Assembly: GCA_036844705.1 (NCBI GenBank)
Contig: DAIUFH010000015.1
Coordinates: 1 to 36,556 of the forward strand
DNA length: 36,556 bases
From: DAIUFH01 sp036844705
GTDB taxonomy: Bacteria > Bacillota > Clostridia > Tissierellales > Tissierellaceae
Reading direction: 5' to 3'
In this document: positions 16,775 to 24,148 of the stretch, one piece after another
Numbering within the stretch: the stretch's first letter is position 1
Layout of the letters: each line of letters begins with the position of its first letter
Notes under the pieces: generated by a model
Told to the model about the DNA's origin: nothing
What the model saw: the letters and a program-made list of their open reading frames with translations, nothing else
The model's database searches: none
Position numbers and translations under genes: made by a program

Positions 16775-17910
16775 TAAAAGGTGGTAAAATATTTACATCT
16801 GCAAATGGAGTAATAGAAAAAGGAAATATATTAATTAAGGATGGAAAGATTGAAGCTATAAGTCAAACAGATGACTGGGGATGTACAAATATAATTGATG
16901 CTGAAGGTTTGATCATAACTCCTGGGATAGTGGATGCTCATAGCCATATTGGAGGATTTGGATCAGATATGAGTGATCCTGATTTGAATGAAATGACAAA
17001 CAATGCTACTCCTGAAGTAGAATCAATTTATGCAATAGACACTGATTCTATAATGTTTAAAAGGGCTATTGAGTCAGGGATAACCACATCTGCCATTGCT
17101 CCTGGAAGCGGAAATGTTATAGGTGGACTTGTAAGTGCTGTAAAATCATATGGTAACAATATTGAAGATATGTGCATAAAAAACCCAATAGCTTTAAAAA
17201 TGGCTTTAGGTGGAAATCCAAAAGGGGTTTATGGTAAAAGAAATCAATTGCCCATGACAAGAATGGGAATTGCTCAGGTTATAAGAGATTATTTGAATAA
17301 GGGAAAAGAGTATATGGAAAAAAGTTTATCAGATGATCCTTCAAAAAGACCCAAATTAGATTATGGCATGGAAAACATATGTAAGGTACTGAGAAAAGAA
17401 ATTCCATTGAAGGTACACTGCGAGCAGTTTGATATGTTGACAACGATTCGAATAGCTAAGGAATTTGATATTGATTTTACCTTGGATCACGCTTGGGGAG
17501 CAAGTGACTTCTATGATGATATTAGCAATTCAAATTGCAAAGGTGTAATTTATGGACCCATCGGAGTTCTTCTTCTTCCTGGTGAATGTGGAAAGATTGA
17601 CATCCACAGTCTTATAGAATTGGACATGAGAGGTGTACCTTGTGCAATCATGACGGATGGACCAATAAGTAACCCTGATATTATAATCGTTCAAGCTGGA
17701 GAAGTAGTAAGGTTTGGAGGAGATATAGAGAGAGTTATTAATATGCTAACAATTAACCCTGCAAGAATAATGGGAGTTGATGACAGAGTAGGTTCAATTG
17801 AAGTTGGTAAGGATGCAGACATAGTCATATTCCGTGGTATACCTGCCTTAGATACGAATGCAAAAGTAATGTATACTATAATCAATGGAGTGGTTGTTTA
17901 TCAAAATTAG
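16765..17910 (+). CDS. Metal-dependent amidohydrolase (imidazolonepropionase-like)
   Basis: A 381-residue cytoplasmic hydrolase with the complete amidohydrolase metal centre: His59 and His61 (DAHSH), His218 (KVHCE), His242 (LDHAWG) and Asp298 (MTDGP). The small beta domain is built from the two ends (KGGKIFTSANG; GSIEVGKDADIVIF). ATG 16765 is chosen because GGAGG lies 8 bases upstream; the TTG at 16750 overlaps that site. It overlaps the preceding paralog by 10 bases, which implies translational coupling and roughly equal amounts of both. The family hydrolyses cyclic or linear amides. The context suggests a peptide-derived substrate, but I cannot name it. Confidence 0.87.
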   Translation: MLVIKGGKIFTSANGVIEKGNILIKDGKIEAISQTDDWGCTNIIDAEGLIITPGIVDAHSHIGGFGSDMSDPDLNEMTNNATPEVESIYAIDTDSIMFKRAIESGITTSAIAPGSGNVIGGLVSAVKSYGNNIEDMCIKNPIALKMALGGNPKGVYGKRNQLPMTRMGIAQVIRDYLNKGKEYMEKSLSDDPSKRPKLDYGMENICKVLRKEIPLKVHCEQFDMLTTIRIAKEFDIDFTLDHAWGASDFYDDISNSNCKGVIYGPIGVLLLPGECGKIDIHSLIELDMRGVPCAIMTDGPISNPDIIIVQAGEVVRFGGDIERVINMLTINPARIMGVDDRVGSIEVGKDADIVIFRGIPALDTNAKVMYTIINGVVVYQN

Positions 17911-17913
17911 AAT

Positions 17914-17964
17914 ATGCTTAGGACTTACTTTCCTTGAAAGTAGGCTCCTAAGCATTTTTTATTT
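17914..17964 (+). terminator. Terminator of the peptide operon
   Basis: ATGCTTAGGA (17914-17923) pairs with TCCTAAGCAT (17946-17955). An inner stem, TACTTTC with GAAAGTA, sits around a 3-base loop, and a T-rich tail follows. Confidence 0.9.
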
Positions 17965-18035
17965 TCCAATTTATATATTATTTTTGGACATAGTAAAAAC
18001 AGGTTATTAATTGTTTACTTGTCCTGGTGGTATAT

Positions 18036-18044
18036 TGTTATAAT
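18036..18044 (+). promoter_or_regulatory. Extended -10 promoter of the sigma/anti-sigma pair
   Basis: TGTTATAAT (18036-18044) is an extended -10 element (TGnTATAAT) without a good -35. A separate ECF-type -35, TGTAAC, lies at 18065-18070, with AGTT 16 bases later only partly matching CGTC. This second element would allow autoregulation but is less certain. Confidence 0.45.
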
Positions 18045-18115
18045 AAAATAAAATGAAAATAATTTGTAACGTTTTTGATTTACATAAGTTATATAGGTAA
18101 GGTGGTGAAAAAGGC

Positions 18116-18613
18116 ATGGACTTCGAGGAGCTATACAATCTGTATTTCAAAGAAGTATTTTTATATATAAAATCTATATCGGGAAATGAGAGCATGGCTG
18201 AAGAAATAACACAGGAGGCCTTTTTTAAAGCCATAAAATCTATTGATACCTTTGATGGTTCTAAGGATATTCGTGCTTGGCTGTTTGCAATTGCGAAAAA
18301 TACCTATTATTCATATTATAAGAAAAACAAAAGGCAAGTAGATTTTGATTCTATTGAAGATATAACCGATGTAGGTGTTACAATATCTGAAAATCTTATG
18401 AATGAAGAAGATGCCTTGATCATCCACAAATTTATTCATACTATGTCAGACCCTTATAAAGAGGTTTTTTCTCTAAGAGTATTTGGAGAATTGCCATTTG
18501 AGAAAATAGGCATGATATTTGGGAAAAGTTCAGGTTGGGCAAGAGTAACTTATCATAGAGCAAAAAAACAAATAATGGAATATATGGAGGGGATGAATGA
18601 TGAAAGAAATTAA
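18116..18613 (+). CDS. ECF-type RNA polymerase sigma factor
   Basis: An alternative sigma factor of 165 residues with only regions 2 and 4. Region 2 is at about residues 6-70 (GNESMAEEITQEAFFKA, then DIRAWLFAIAKNTYYSYYK). Region 4 is at about 112-160 (PYKEVFSLRVFGELPFEKIG, then WARVTYHRAKKQI). AAGGTGGTG lies upstream of the ATG. Its 3' end overlaps the anti-sigma gene by 17 bases, the classic arrangement for a sigma factor held inactive at the membrane. The likely inducer class is envelope stress. Which genes it controls is not clear. Confidence 0.92.
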   Translation: MDFEELYNLYFKEVFLYIKSISGNESMAEEITQEAFFKAIKSIDTFDGSKDIRAWLFAIAKNTYYSYYKKNKRQVDFDSIEDITDVGVTISENLMNEEDALIIHKFIHTMSDPYKEVFSLRVFGELPFEKIGMIFGKSSGWARVTYHRAKKQIMEYMEGMNDERN

Positions 18614-19256
18614 TTGCAATATTATTAGAGATATTTTACCTCTTTATGTAGATGACGTAGTAAGTGATGATACAAAGAAAATGGTAGAAGAACATTTAAA
18701 AAATTGTGAAGAATGTAGTAAGGAGGTTGAATTAATGAAGAATGAGGTCTATATTCCGGCTGAAAAAGAAGCTTCCATAATTAAGAACTTCAAAAAGAAA
18801 TGGAGAAATAAAAAATTAATTATTTCGGGATTATCAATATTGCTTACGGGGTTAATTTTATTTGGTGCTTTAAGCTTTGTTTTTCATTTTGATAGGATTA
18901 TACCCTATTCGGAATCCCTAATTAAAATTGAAGAACAGGATGATATGCTTGTATCTCATTATTATGGAAAAGAATATTATTCTGTAAAGGCTACTGAACC
19001 CATAAAAGTGAATATTGATGGTGAAGAAAAAAATATTATATTACTTTATTATACTGCAACTATTGCTAATTCTCCCTCGGGAAAGTTGAATAATGGTAAA
19101 AAAGAACGTGTGGAACATAACTTCATTTTTCAATTAGGAAATAAAGATACTGTGGATGCTGTTTATTATGGAGAATTTGATTTTAGTAAAATATTTAAGG
19201 ATGGGAATAAATGGGATAAGGTGTTGGAAAATTCTCAAATAATATGGGAGGAATAA
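18597..19256 (+). CDS. Membrane anti-sigma factor with zinc finger
   Basis: A 219-residue single-pass membrane protein expected to bind and silence the sigma factor encoded just upstream. The N-terminal zinc-binding anti-sigma domain shows Cys7 and HLKNCEEC (His33, Cys37, Cys40), the HxxxCxxC pattern. The preceding ILPLYVDDVVSDDT is typical of this subfamily. A membrane helix spans about 73-96. The extracellular domain of about 120 residues has no signature that I recognise. Start codons at 18597 and 18600 are both usable behind GGAGGGG. A strong terminator follows, so the pair forms its own unit. Confidence 0.87.
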   Translation: MMKEINCNIIRDILPLYVDDVVSDDTKKMVEEHLKNCEECSKEVELMKNEVYIPAEKEASIIKNFKKKWRNKKLIISGLSILLTGLILFGALSFVFHFDRIIPYSESLIKIEEQDDMLVSHYYGKEYYSVKATEPIKVNIDGEEKNIILLYYTATIANSPSGKLNNGKKERVEHNFIFQLGNKDTVDAVYYGEFDFSKIFKDGNKWDKVLENSQIIWEE

Positions 19257-19265
19257 AATTAGTGC

Positions 19266-19310
19266 AATGTCATTGATTGAGCTTTAAGCTCAATCAATGA
19301 CATTTTTTTT
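19266..19310 (+). terminator. Strong intrinsic terminator after the anti-sigma gene
   Basis: The arms 19266-19283 and 19287-19304 form 18 perfect base pairs with a 3-base loop. A run of T bases follows. Confidence 0.95.
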
Positions 19311-19319
19311 CATTTTTTC

Positions 19320-19367
19320 TTTGACATTTCTTTGACTTTGCAAGCCATAAATAATTGATTTTATACT
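19320..19367 (+). promoter_or_regulatory. van cluster promoter with direct repeat, likely VanR site
   Basis: TTTGACATTTC (19320-19330) is immediately followed by TTTGACTTTGC (19331-19341), two copies of an 11-base repeat. The second overlaps a candidate -35, TTGCAA (19338-19343), which is 18 bases from TATACT (19362-19367). OmpR-family regulators such as VanR commonly bind direct repeats phased by about one helical turn next to the -35 element. Confidence 0.55.
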
Positions 19368-19407
19368 ATAAGATTTATTCATAAGACAAAATAGTTTAGG
19401 AGGGCAT

Positions 19408-20232
19408 ATGAAAAAGAAGAGAATTACGCAAAGATTTCCATTTCTTATACCAATAAGAAAATTTCAAAGAAAGCTATTTTTTTATGTAGGGATGATATTC
19501 GATTCCAATAAGTATTCTAAGAAAATACTAGATGATACTTTTGATTACAAAGTTTATTCAACTAAATCAAAGATGATTAATCCTAAAAGCGGCTTTGATA
19601 TTCAATATCAGATAAACAAGGTAGACAATCTTAAGCTGGTTGCAAATACAATTAGCAAAATTGTAATTGAACCTAATGAGACATTTTCATTTTGGAAACT
19701 TGCCAGGAAGGCAGAGAAATACGGAAGCTATAAGGATGGTTTGGCAGTAGTCGATGACCAAGTCATAAATGTAAAGGGCGGAGGACTTTGTCAAATAAGC
19801 AATCTCCTATTTTGGTTGTTTTTGCATACTCCCTTAACAATTGTAGAACGTCATCCACATTCAGCAGAAACATTGCCTCATCAGGAGGGTGAAATACCTG
19901 AAGGCGTTGACGCAACAATTGCGGAGGGATGGAAGGACTTAAAGGTCAGAAATGATACGAAGGATAGGTATCAAATTTTGCTTGAATTTGATGAAGAATA
20001 TATTTATGGGAGTATACTAAGTGATACTTATCAAAATATACATTATAGGGTTAAAAGTGAGAATCTAAAATATACAAAAGAAAATGGTAAAATCTACAGA
20101 TATAACGAGATATATAAAATTTGGTACAATTCCGATAACTATCCTATTAGAAAGGAATTAATTCTTAACAACAAGTATGAAATCCAGTATGATATAGAAT
20201 CTGAATTGGGAATTATTATAGGGGGAAATTAA
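19408..20232 (+). CDS. vanW: VanW family protein
   Basis: A 274-residue member of the VanW family, which accompanies type B and G glycopeptide-resistance operons and has no settled biochemical role. The family core is at about residues 60-200: ISKIVIEPNETFSFW, then the conserved KGGGLCQISNLLFW segment and HPHSAETLP. No clear signal peptide is present, although a basic N-terminus is followed by a short hydrophobic stretch. AGGAGGG lies 6 bases before the start. It is the first gene behind the putative VanR-controlled promoter and ends one base before the ligase gene begins, so the two are certainly co-transcribed. Confidence 0.87.
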   Translation: MKKKRITQRFPFLIPIRKFQRKLFFYVGMIFDSNKYSKKILDDTFDYKVYSTKSKMINPKSGFDIQYQINKVDNLKLVANTISKIVIEPNETFSFWKLARKAEKYGSYKDGLAVVDDQVINVKGGGLCQISNLLFWLFLHTPLTIVERHPHSAETLPHQEGEIPEGVDATIAEGWKDLKVRNDTKDRYQILLEFDEEYIYGSILSDTYQNIHYRVKSENLKYTKENGKIYRYNEIYKIWYNSDNYPIRKELILNNKYEIQYDIESELGIIIGGN

Positions 20233-20233
20233 A

Positions 20234-21286
20234 ATGTCAAAAACAATAGTAGGAGTAATATTTGGTGGAGCTTCCTCGGAATATGAAGTATCTTTAAAAT
20301 CTGCATGTTCTGTTTTAGAAAATTTAGATAAGGATAAATATGATGTAATAAAGATTGGAATTACCAGAGAAGGTCAATGGTTAAGATACTATGGAGAAGT
20401 TGAAGGAATAAAAGACAATACTTGGTATTTAGATAATAAATGCAATCAAATTGTGATATCATCGAATAAGGGAGATAAAGAAATAATTGAGATAAAAGAT
20501 AATGTATTTAGCCGCAGAAAAGTTGATATTATATTTCCTGTACTGCATGGCAAAGATGGTGAGGATGGAAGTATCCAAGGCATATTTGAAGTAGCGGGAA
20601 TTCCATATGTTGGGTGCAATGTGACTTCAAGTGCAATTTGTATGGATAAGGATTATGCCCACAAGATTGTTGATTATGCAGGTTTTAAAGTTCCCAAAAG
20701 CCTAGTTATCAATAGTAGAGTAGCTAAAGAAGAAATAAATGAGTTTGCAAAAAGGGTAGGATTTCCAATTTATGTTAAACCTGCCAATGAAGGGTCGTCT
20801 ATAGGCATTACTAAGGCAGTAAATGAAAATGAATTGTTTAGAGGAATTAAGGAAGCTTTCAAATACGATAACAGGGTTGTTTTAGAGGAGAATATCGATG
20901 GATTTGAAGTAGGATGTGCCATTATGGGCAATGATGATTTAATAGTTGGAACGGTGGATGAAATTGATTTTCCGGGAGGGTTTTTTGATTTTAAAGAAAA
21001 GTATACTTTAGCTAATTCGAAAATTCATCTTCCAGCCAGAATTGAAGAATCTTTAACTGAAAAGATTAAAGAAACAGCTATAGGCATATATAAAGCTTTA
21101 GGATGTACGGGTTTAGCTAGAATAGATATGTTTTTAGATAAAAACGACAATATTATATTTAATGAAGTAAATACATTACCTGGATTTACAACGGGAAGTA
21201 GATTTCCAAACATGCTATTGCATTCAGGTATAGAATATAGAGATATATTAGATAATTTAATTAAGTTAGGATTGGGAGGGCAATAA
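20234..21286 (+). CDS. VanG-like D-alanine--D-X ligase
   Basis: A 350-residue ATP-grasp ligase joining D-Ala to a second D-residue for the peptidoglycan stem. It has FGGASSEYEVSLKSA (catalytic Glu16), VLHGKDGEDGSIQGIFE, the Gly-rich loop EGSSIG (187-192) and the metal site FNEVNTLPGFT (about 319-329). The omega-loop FFDFKEKYTL and the motif EENIDGFEVGCA resemble VanG/VanC D-Ala-D-Ser ligases more than housekeeping Ddl (judged from memory of the families). Linkage to vanW, vanXY and vanRS supports a Van-type role. No serine racemase gene is adjacent, so D-Ala-D-Ser, D-Ala-D-Ala or another product remains open. Confidence 0.88.
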   Translation: MSKTIVGVIFGGASSEYEVSLKSACSVLENLDKDKYDVIKIGITREGQWLRYYGEVEGIKDNTWYLDNKCNQIVISSNKGDKEIIEIKDNVFSRRKVDIIFPVLHGKDGEDGSIQGIFEVAGIPYVGCNVTSSAICMDKDYAHKIVDYAGFKVPKSLVINSRVAKEEINEFAKRVGFPIYVKPANEGSSIGITKAVNENELFRGIKEAFKYDNRVVLEENIDGFEVGCAIMGNDDLIVGTVDEIDFPGGFFDFKEKYTLANSKIHLPARIEESLTEKIKETAIGIYKALGCTGLARIDMFLDKNDNIIFNEVNTLPGFTTGSRFPNMLLHSGIEYRDILDNLIKLGLGGQ

Positions 21287-22035
21287 TGAAGGAAGTTTTA
21301 TTGAGACCAGAAGATATACATAATGGAAATTTAATATTAATCAATAAGAATCATCCAATCAGAATAAATGAGAAACATATAATTGAAAATCTTGAACCGA
21401 TAGATGACAATCATAGTGAACATTTAGTAAACAAGAGAGTGGCAAATATTCTTAAAAGGATTTTAAATGATATAGGTTCAGAGGGTAGAATAGTTCCTGT
21501 AAGCGGGTTTAGATCTAAAAAAGAACAGTCTGATTTGTATGATTCGTCAATAACTGAAAATGGAATAGAATTTACTCAAAAATTTGTGGCAAAGCCCGAT
21601 GAAAGTGAACATCAGAGTGGCTTAGCTATTGATTTAGGGGAAAATAAATCAGAAATAGATTTTATTTGTCCGGATTTTCCTTACTATGGGATATTTAATG
21701 AATTTAGAGAAGCAGCAATACAAGATGGATTTATTGAAAGATATAAAGAGTCTAAAGAGAATATAACCGGAATTTCAAAAGAACCATGGCATTTTCGCTT
21801 TATAGGTTTTCCTCATAGTGCTATAATAGAAGAAAAAGAACTTGCTCTGGAAGAATATCATGAATTTATTAAAAATTACGATACGTTAGAAAAAGCTTTT
21901 AAATACAAAAATTATCGTATATTCTATGTAAAACTTATGGAAGATGAAAAATATATTTATTTAGAAGATGATATTGAATTCGATGTATCCGGGAATAATA
22001 TTGATGGTTTTATATTTACATTATATAATAAATAA
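21286..22035 (+). CDS. VanXY-type D,D-dipeptidase/carboxypeptidase
   Basis: Peptidase M15 of 249 residues, expected to remove normal D-Ala-D-Ala ends (dipeptide, pentapeptide or both) so that the modified precursor prevails. The zinc site is SEHQSGLAID at 107-116 (His109, Asp116) and EPWHFR at 166-171 (Glu166, His169). The substrate Arg is in SGFRSKKEQ (Arg76). There is no signal peptide or membrane anchor, which favours a cytoplasmic VanXY rather than membrane-bound VanY. A C-terminal extension of about 60 residues follows the catalytic fold. Its start overlaps the last base of the ligase stop codon, so the two are tightly coupled. Confidence 0.85.
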   Translation: MKEVLLRPEDIHNGNLILINKNHPIRINEKHIIENLEPIDDNHSEHLVNKRVANILKRILNDIGSEGRIVPVSGFRSKKEQSDLYDSSITENGIEFTQKFVAKPDESEHQSGLAIDLGENKSEIDFICPDFPYYGIFNEFREAAIQDGFIERYKESKENITGISKEPWHFRFIGFPHSAIIEEKELALEEYHEFIKNYDTLEKAFKYKNYRIFYVKLMEDEKYIYLEDDIEFDVSGNNIDGFIFTLYNK

Positions 22036-22064
22036 ATTTTTTGGGGCATTGGATAGGTGATTAA

Positions 22065-22757
22065 ATGGGTTATAATATTTTGGTATGTGATGATGAGAAG
22101 GATATAGTAGATGCAATTGAAATCTATTTAAAAAGTGAGGGATACAATGTTTATTCTGCTTATGATGGTCTACAGGCTTTAGATGTTCTTAAAAATAATG
22201 AGATACATTTAATAATCATGGATGTTATGATGCCTAAGCTTGATGGAATTGCAGCCACGTCAAAAATCAGAGCAGATAACAATATTCCAATTATAATATT
22301 AAGTGCTAAAAGTGAATATACAGACAAGGTATTGGGTCTTAATGTAGGTGCAGACGATTATATAACCAAGCCTTTTAATGCTATAGAACTTTTGGCTAGG
22401 GTAAAATCAAATCTAAGAAGATATACAAGTCTCGGAAGTATGACAATAGAAGAAGATGTTTTTACATCAGGTACAATAGCACTTAACGATAAAATAAAGC
22501 AGGTAAAAGTAGATAATAAAATAGTCAATCTGACTCCAAATGAATATGGAATATTGAAACTACTTATTAAAAATAAAGATAGGGTATTCTCTTCAAATGA
22601 AATATATGAATATGTATGGGATCAGCCTGCTTATAACGTTAAGAAAATAATATCAGTACATATTAGCAATTTACGAGAAAAACTTGAAATCAACCCTAGA
22701 GAGCCAGACTATATAAAATCTGTTTATGGTATGGGCTACAAAATTGTAGGTGACTAA
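22065..22757 (+). CDS. vanR: VanR-like OmpR-family response regulator
   Basis: A 230-residue two-domain regulator. The receiver domain is residues 1-118, with the acidic pocket Asp9/Asp10, the phospho-acceptor Asp53 (IIMDVMMP) and the Lys of YITKPF. The winged-helix DNA-binding domain is at about 135-230 (NLTPNEYGILKLL; HISNLREKLE; YGMGYKI). AGGTGAT precedes the start. It directly precedes the kinase gene and follows vanXY by 29 bases. The regulator pair therefore sits downstream of the resistance genes, unlike the usual upstream position, and would be autoregulated if transcribed from the vanW promoter. Confidence 0.88.
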   Translation: MGYNILVCDDEKDIVDAIEIYLKSEGYNVYSAYDGLQALDVLKNNEIHLIIMDVMMPKLDGIAATSKIRADNNIPIIILSAKSEYTDKVLGLNVGADDYITKPFNAIELLARVKSNLRRYTSLGSMTIEEDVFTSGTIALNDKIKQVKVDNKIVNLTPNEYGILKLLIKNKDRVFSSNEIYEYVWDQPAYNVKKIISVHISNLREKLEINPREPDYIKSVYGMGYKIVGD

Positions 22758-24086
22758 ATGGATAATAATATTACAAGAAAATCTAAGATAAAATATATCC
22801 TAAATAATATGTACCTTGAGCCATTGTGTTTATATTTCATATTATTTTTTACTATAGGAGCTGTAATTTTGATTGCAGTGGTCTATATTATAGGCGGAAC
22901 ATTTCTGCCTTTTTTTAGGATATTATTTGGAAGCAACCTAAGTAGAATTGTAAGGTTGGTAAAATTTTTTATATCAACAGAGGTATTGGTTGTAATCGGA
23001 GCAATAATTGAATTTATTATTATTTTAAATAGAATTATCAAAAAAAAGTTTCTTAAGTCTCTATTATTCTACAATATATTTAAATACCATAAAAGTGATT
23101 TTAAAGTTTATAAAGATATCATATTACCTTTTCTGTTCTCTTCAATTCTAATTTTGTATTTTTTCCTAATGCTTATAAGTGAAGTAGATCTTTTATACCT
23201 ATGCTTGTTTATTTTTACACTTCTAATATCGATTACAGTCCTAAACTATGCTGAACAGGTAAATAAGATAATACATGGCATAAATAATATTGCTAAATTG
23301 CAAAAGACTGATATTTCATATATGGGTTCTTCTGATTTTACTTTGGAGGCAGTAAGTATGTTGAACAATATAGACAAAAATATCTCGAAAACCATTGAAA
23401 GTCAATTGAAATCGGAAAGACTCAAAACAGAATTGATTACAAATATTTCTCATGATTTAAAGACACCATTAACCTCTATTATTAACTATACGGACTTGTT
23501 GAAGAATCTGGATATAAAGGATAAAACTGCTTTGGACTATGTTTCAGTTCTAGACAAAAACTCCAAAAGATTGAAGGTACTAATAATAGATTTAGTTGAT
23601 GCGTCTAAAACAGAGACAGGAAATGTAAATATAAATCCGGAAAAATTGGAGTTGAATGAATTAATTTCACAAATTTACGGAGAGTTTGATTCGATGTTTA
23701 ATGAAAAGGAAATCACGTTTGTATTTGATCCTAAGGATGATATTTATGTTTTGGCTGATGGAAATCATTTAGGAAGAGTACTTGAAAACGTCATAGGAAA
23801 TGCATGCAAATATACACAGGAGAAAACTAGGGTCTATGGTGATATAAGGCATGAGGGAGATTTTGTATCATTTACTTTAAAAAATATCTCTAAGGATAAA
23901 TTAAATATTGACCCCGATGAATTAATGGAGCAATTTGTAAGGGGAGAAAGGTCCAGACATACAGAAGGCAGTGGTCTGGGACTATATATTGCTAGAAATT
24001 TGATGAAGCTAATGAACGGAGAGTTGTCCATATCAATAAATGGTGATTTATTTGAAGTAAGATTGGTCATACCAATATTTAACTAA
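22758..24086 (+). CDS. vanS: VanS-like sensor histidine kinase
   Basis: A 442-residue membrane kinase that starts at the base after the vanR stop. The N-terminal half has about four hydrophobic segments (about 22-55, 70-93, 120-140 and 143-165) with only short loops outside, so the sensor may be within the membrane. The phospho-acceptor His222 is in NISHDLKTPLTSI. The ATPase domain shows the N box (VIGNACKYT) and the G box (GSGLGLYIARN). The C-terminus, ELSISINGDLFEVRLVIP, is typical of VanS and of clostridial envelope-stress kinases. The signal could be a glycopeptide or another wall-active agent. Confidence 0.87.
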   Translation: MDNNITRKSKIKYILNNMYLEPLCLYFILFFTIGAVILIAVVYIIGGTFLPFFRILFGSNLSRIVRLVKFFISTEVLVVIGAIIEFIIILNRIIKKKFLKSLLFYNIFKYHKSDFKVYKDIILPFLFSSILILYFFLMLISEVDLLYLCLFIFTLLISITVLNYAEQVNKIIHGINNIAKLQKTDISYMGSSDFTLEAVSMLNNIDKNISKTIESQLKSERLKTELITNISHDLKTPLTSIINYTDLLKNLDIKDKTALDYVSVLDKNSKRLKVLIIDLVDASKTETGNVNINPEKLELNELISQIYGEFDSMFNEKEITFVFDPKDDIYVLADGNHLGRVLENVIGNACKYTQEKTRVYGDIRHEGDFVSFTLKNISKDKLNIDPDELMEQFVRGERSRHTEGSGLGLYIARNLMKLMNGELSISINGDLFEVRLVIPIFN

Positions 24087-24148
24087 CAGCAAGAATACTT
24101 ATATCTTGGCGGGAAACAATAATTCTTTAGGAGGTGTTTCCGCTATTT

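Noticed and set aside
17911..18115. Riboswitch or T-box upstream of the sigma factor gene
   Set aside because: The only structure is the terminator of the preceding operon; the remainder is AT-rich promoter DNA.
19408..24086. Recently acquired resistance island
   Set aside because: No integrase, transposase, flanking repeats or change in base composition is seen around the van-like genes.
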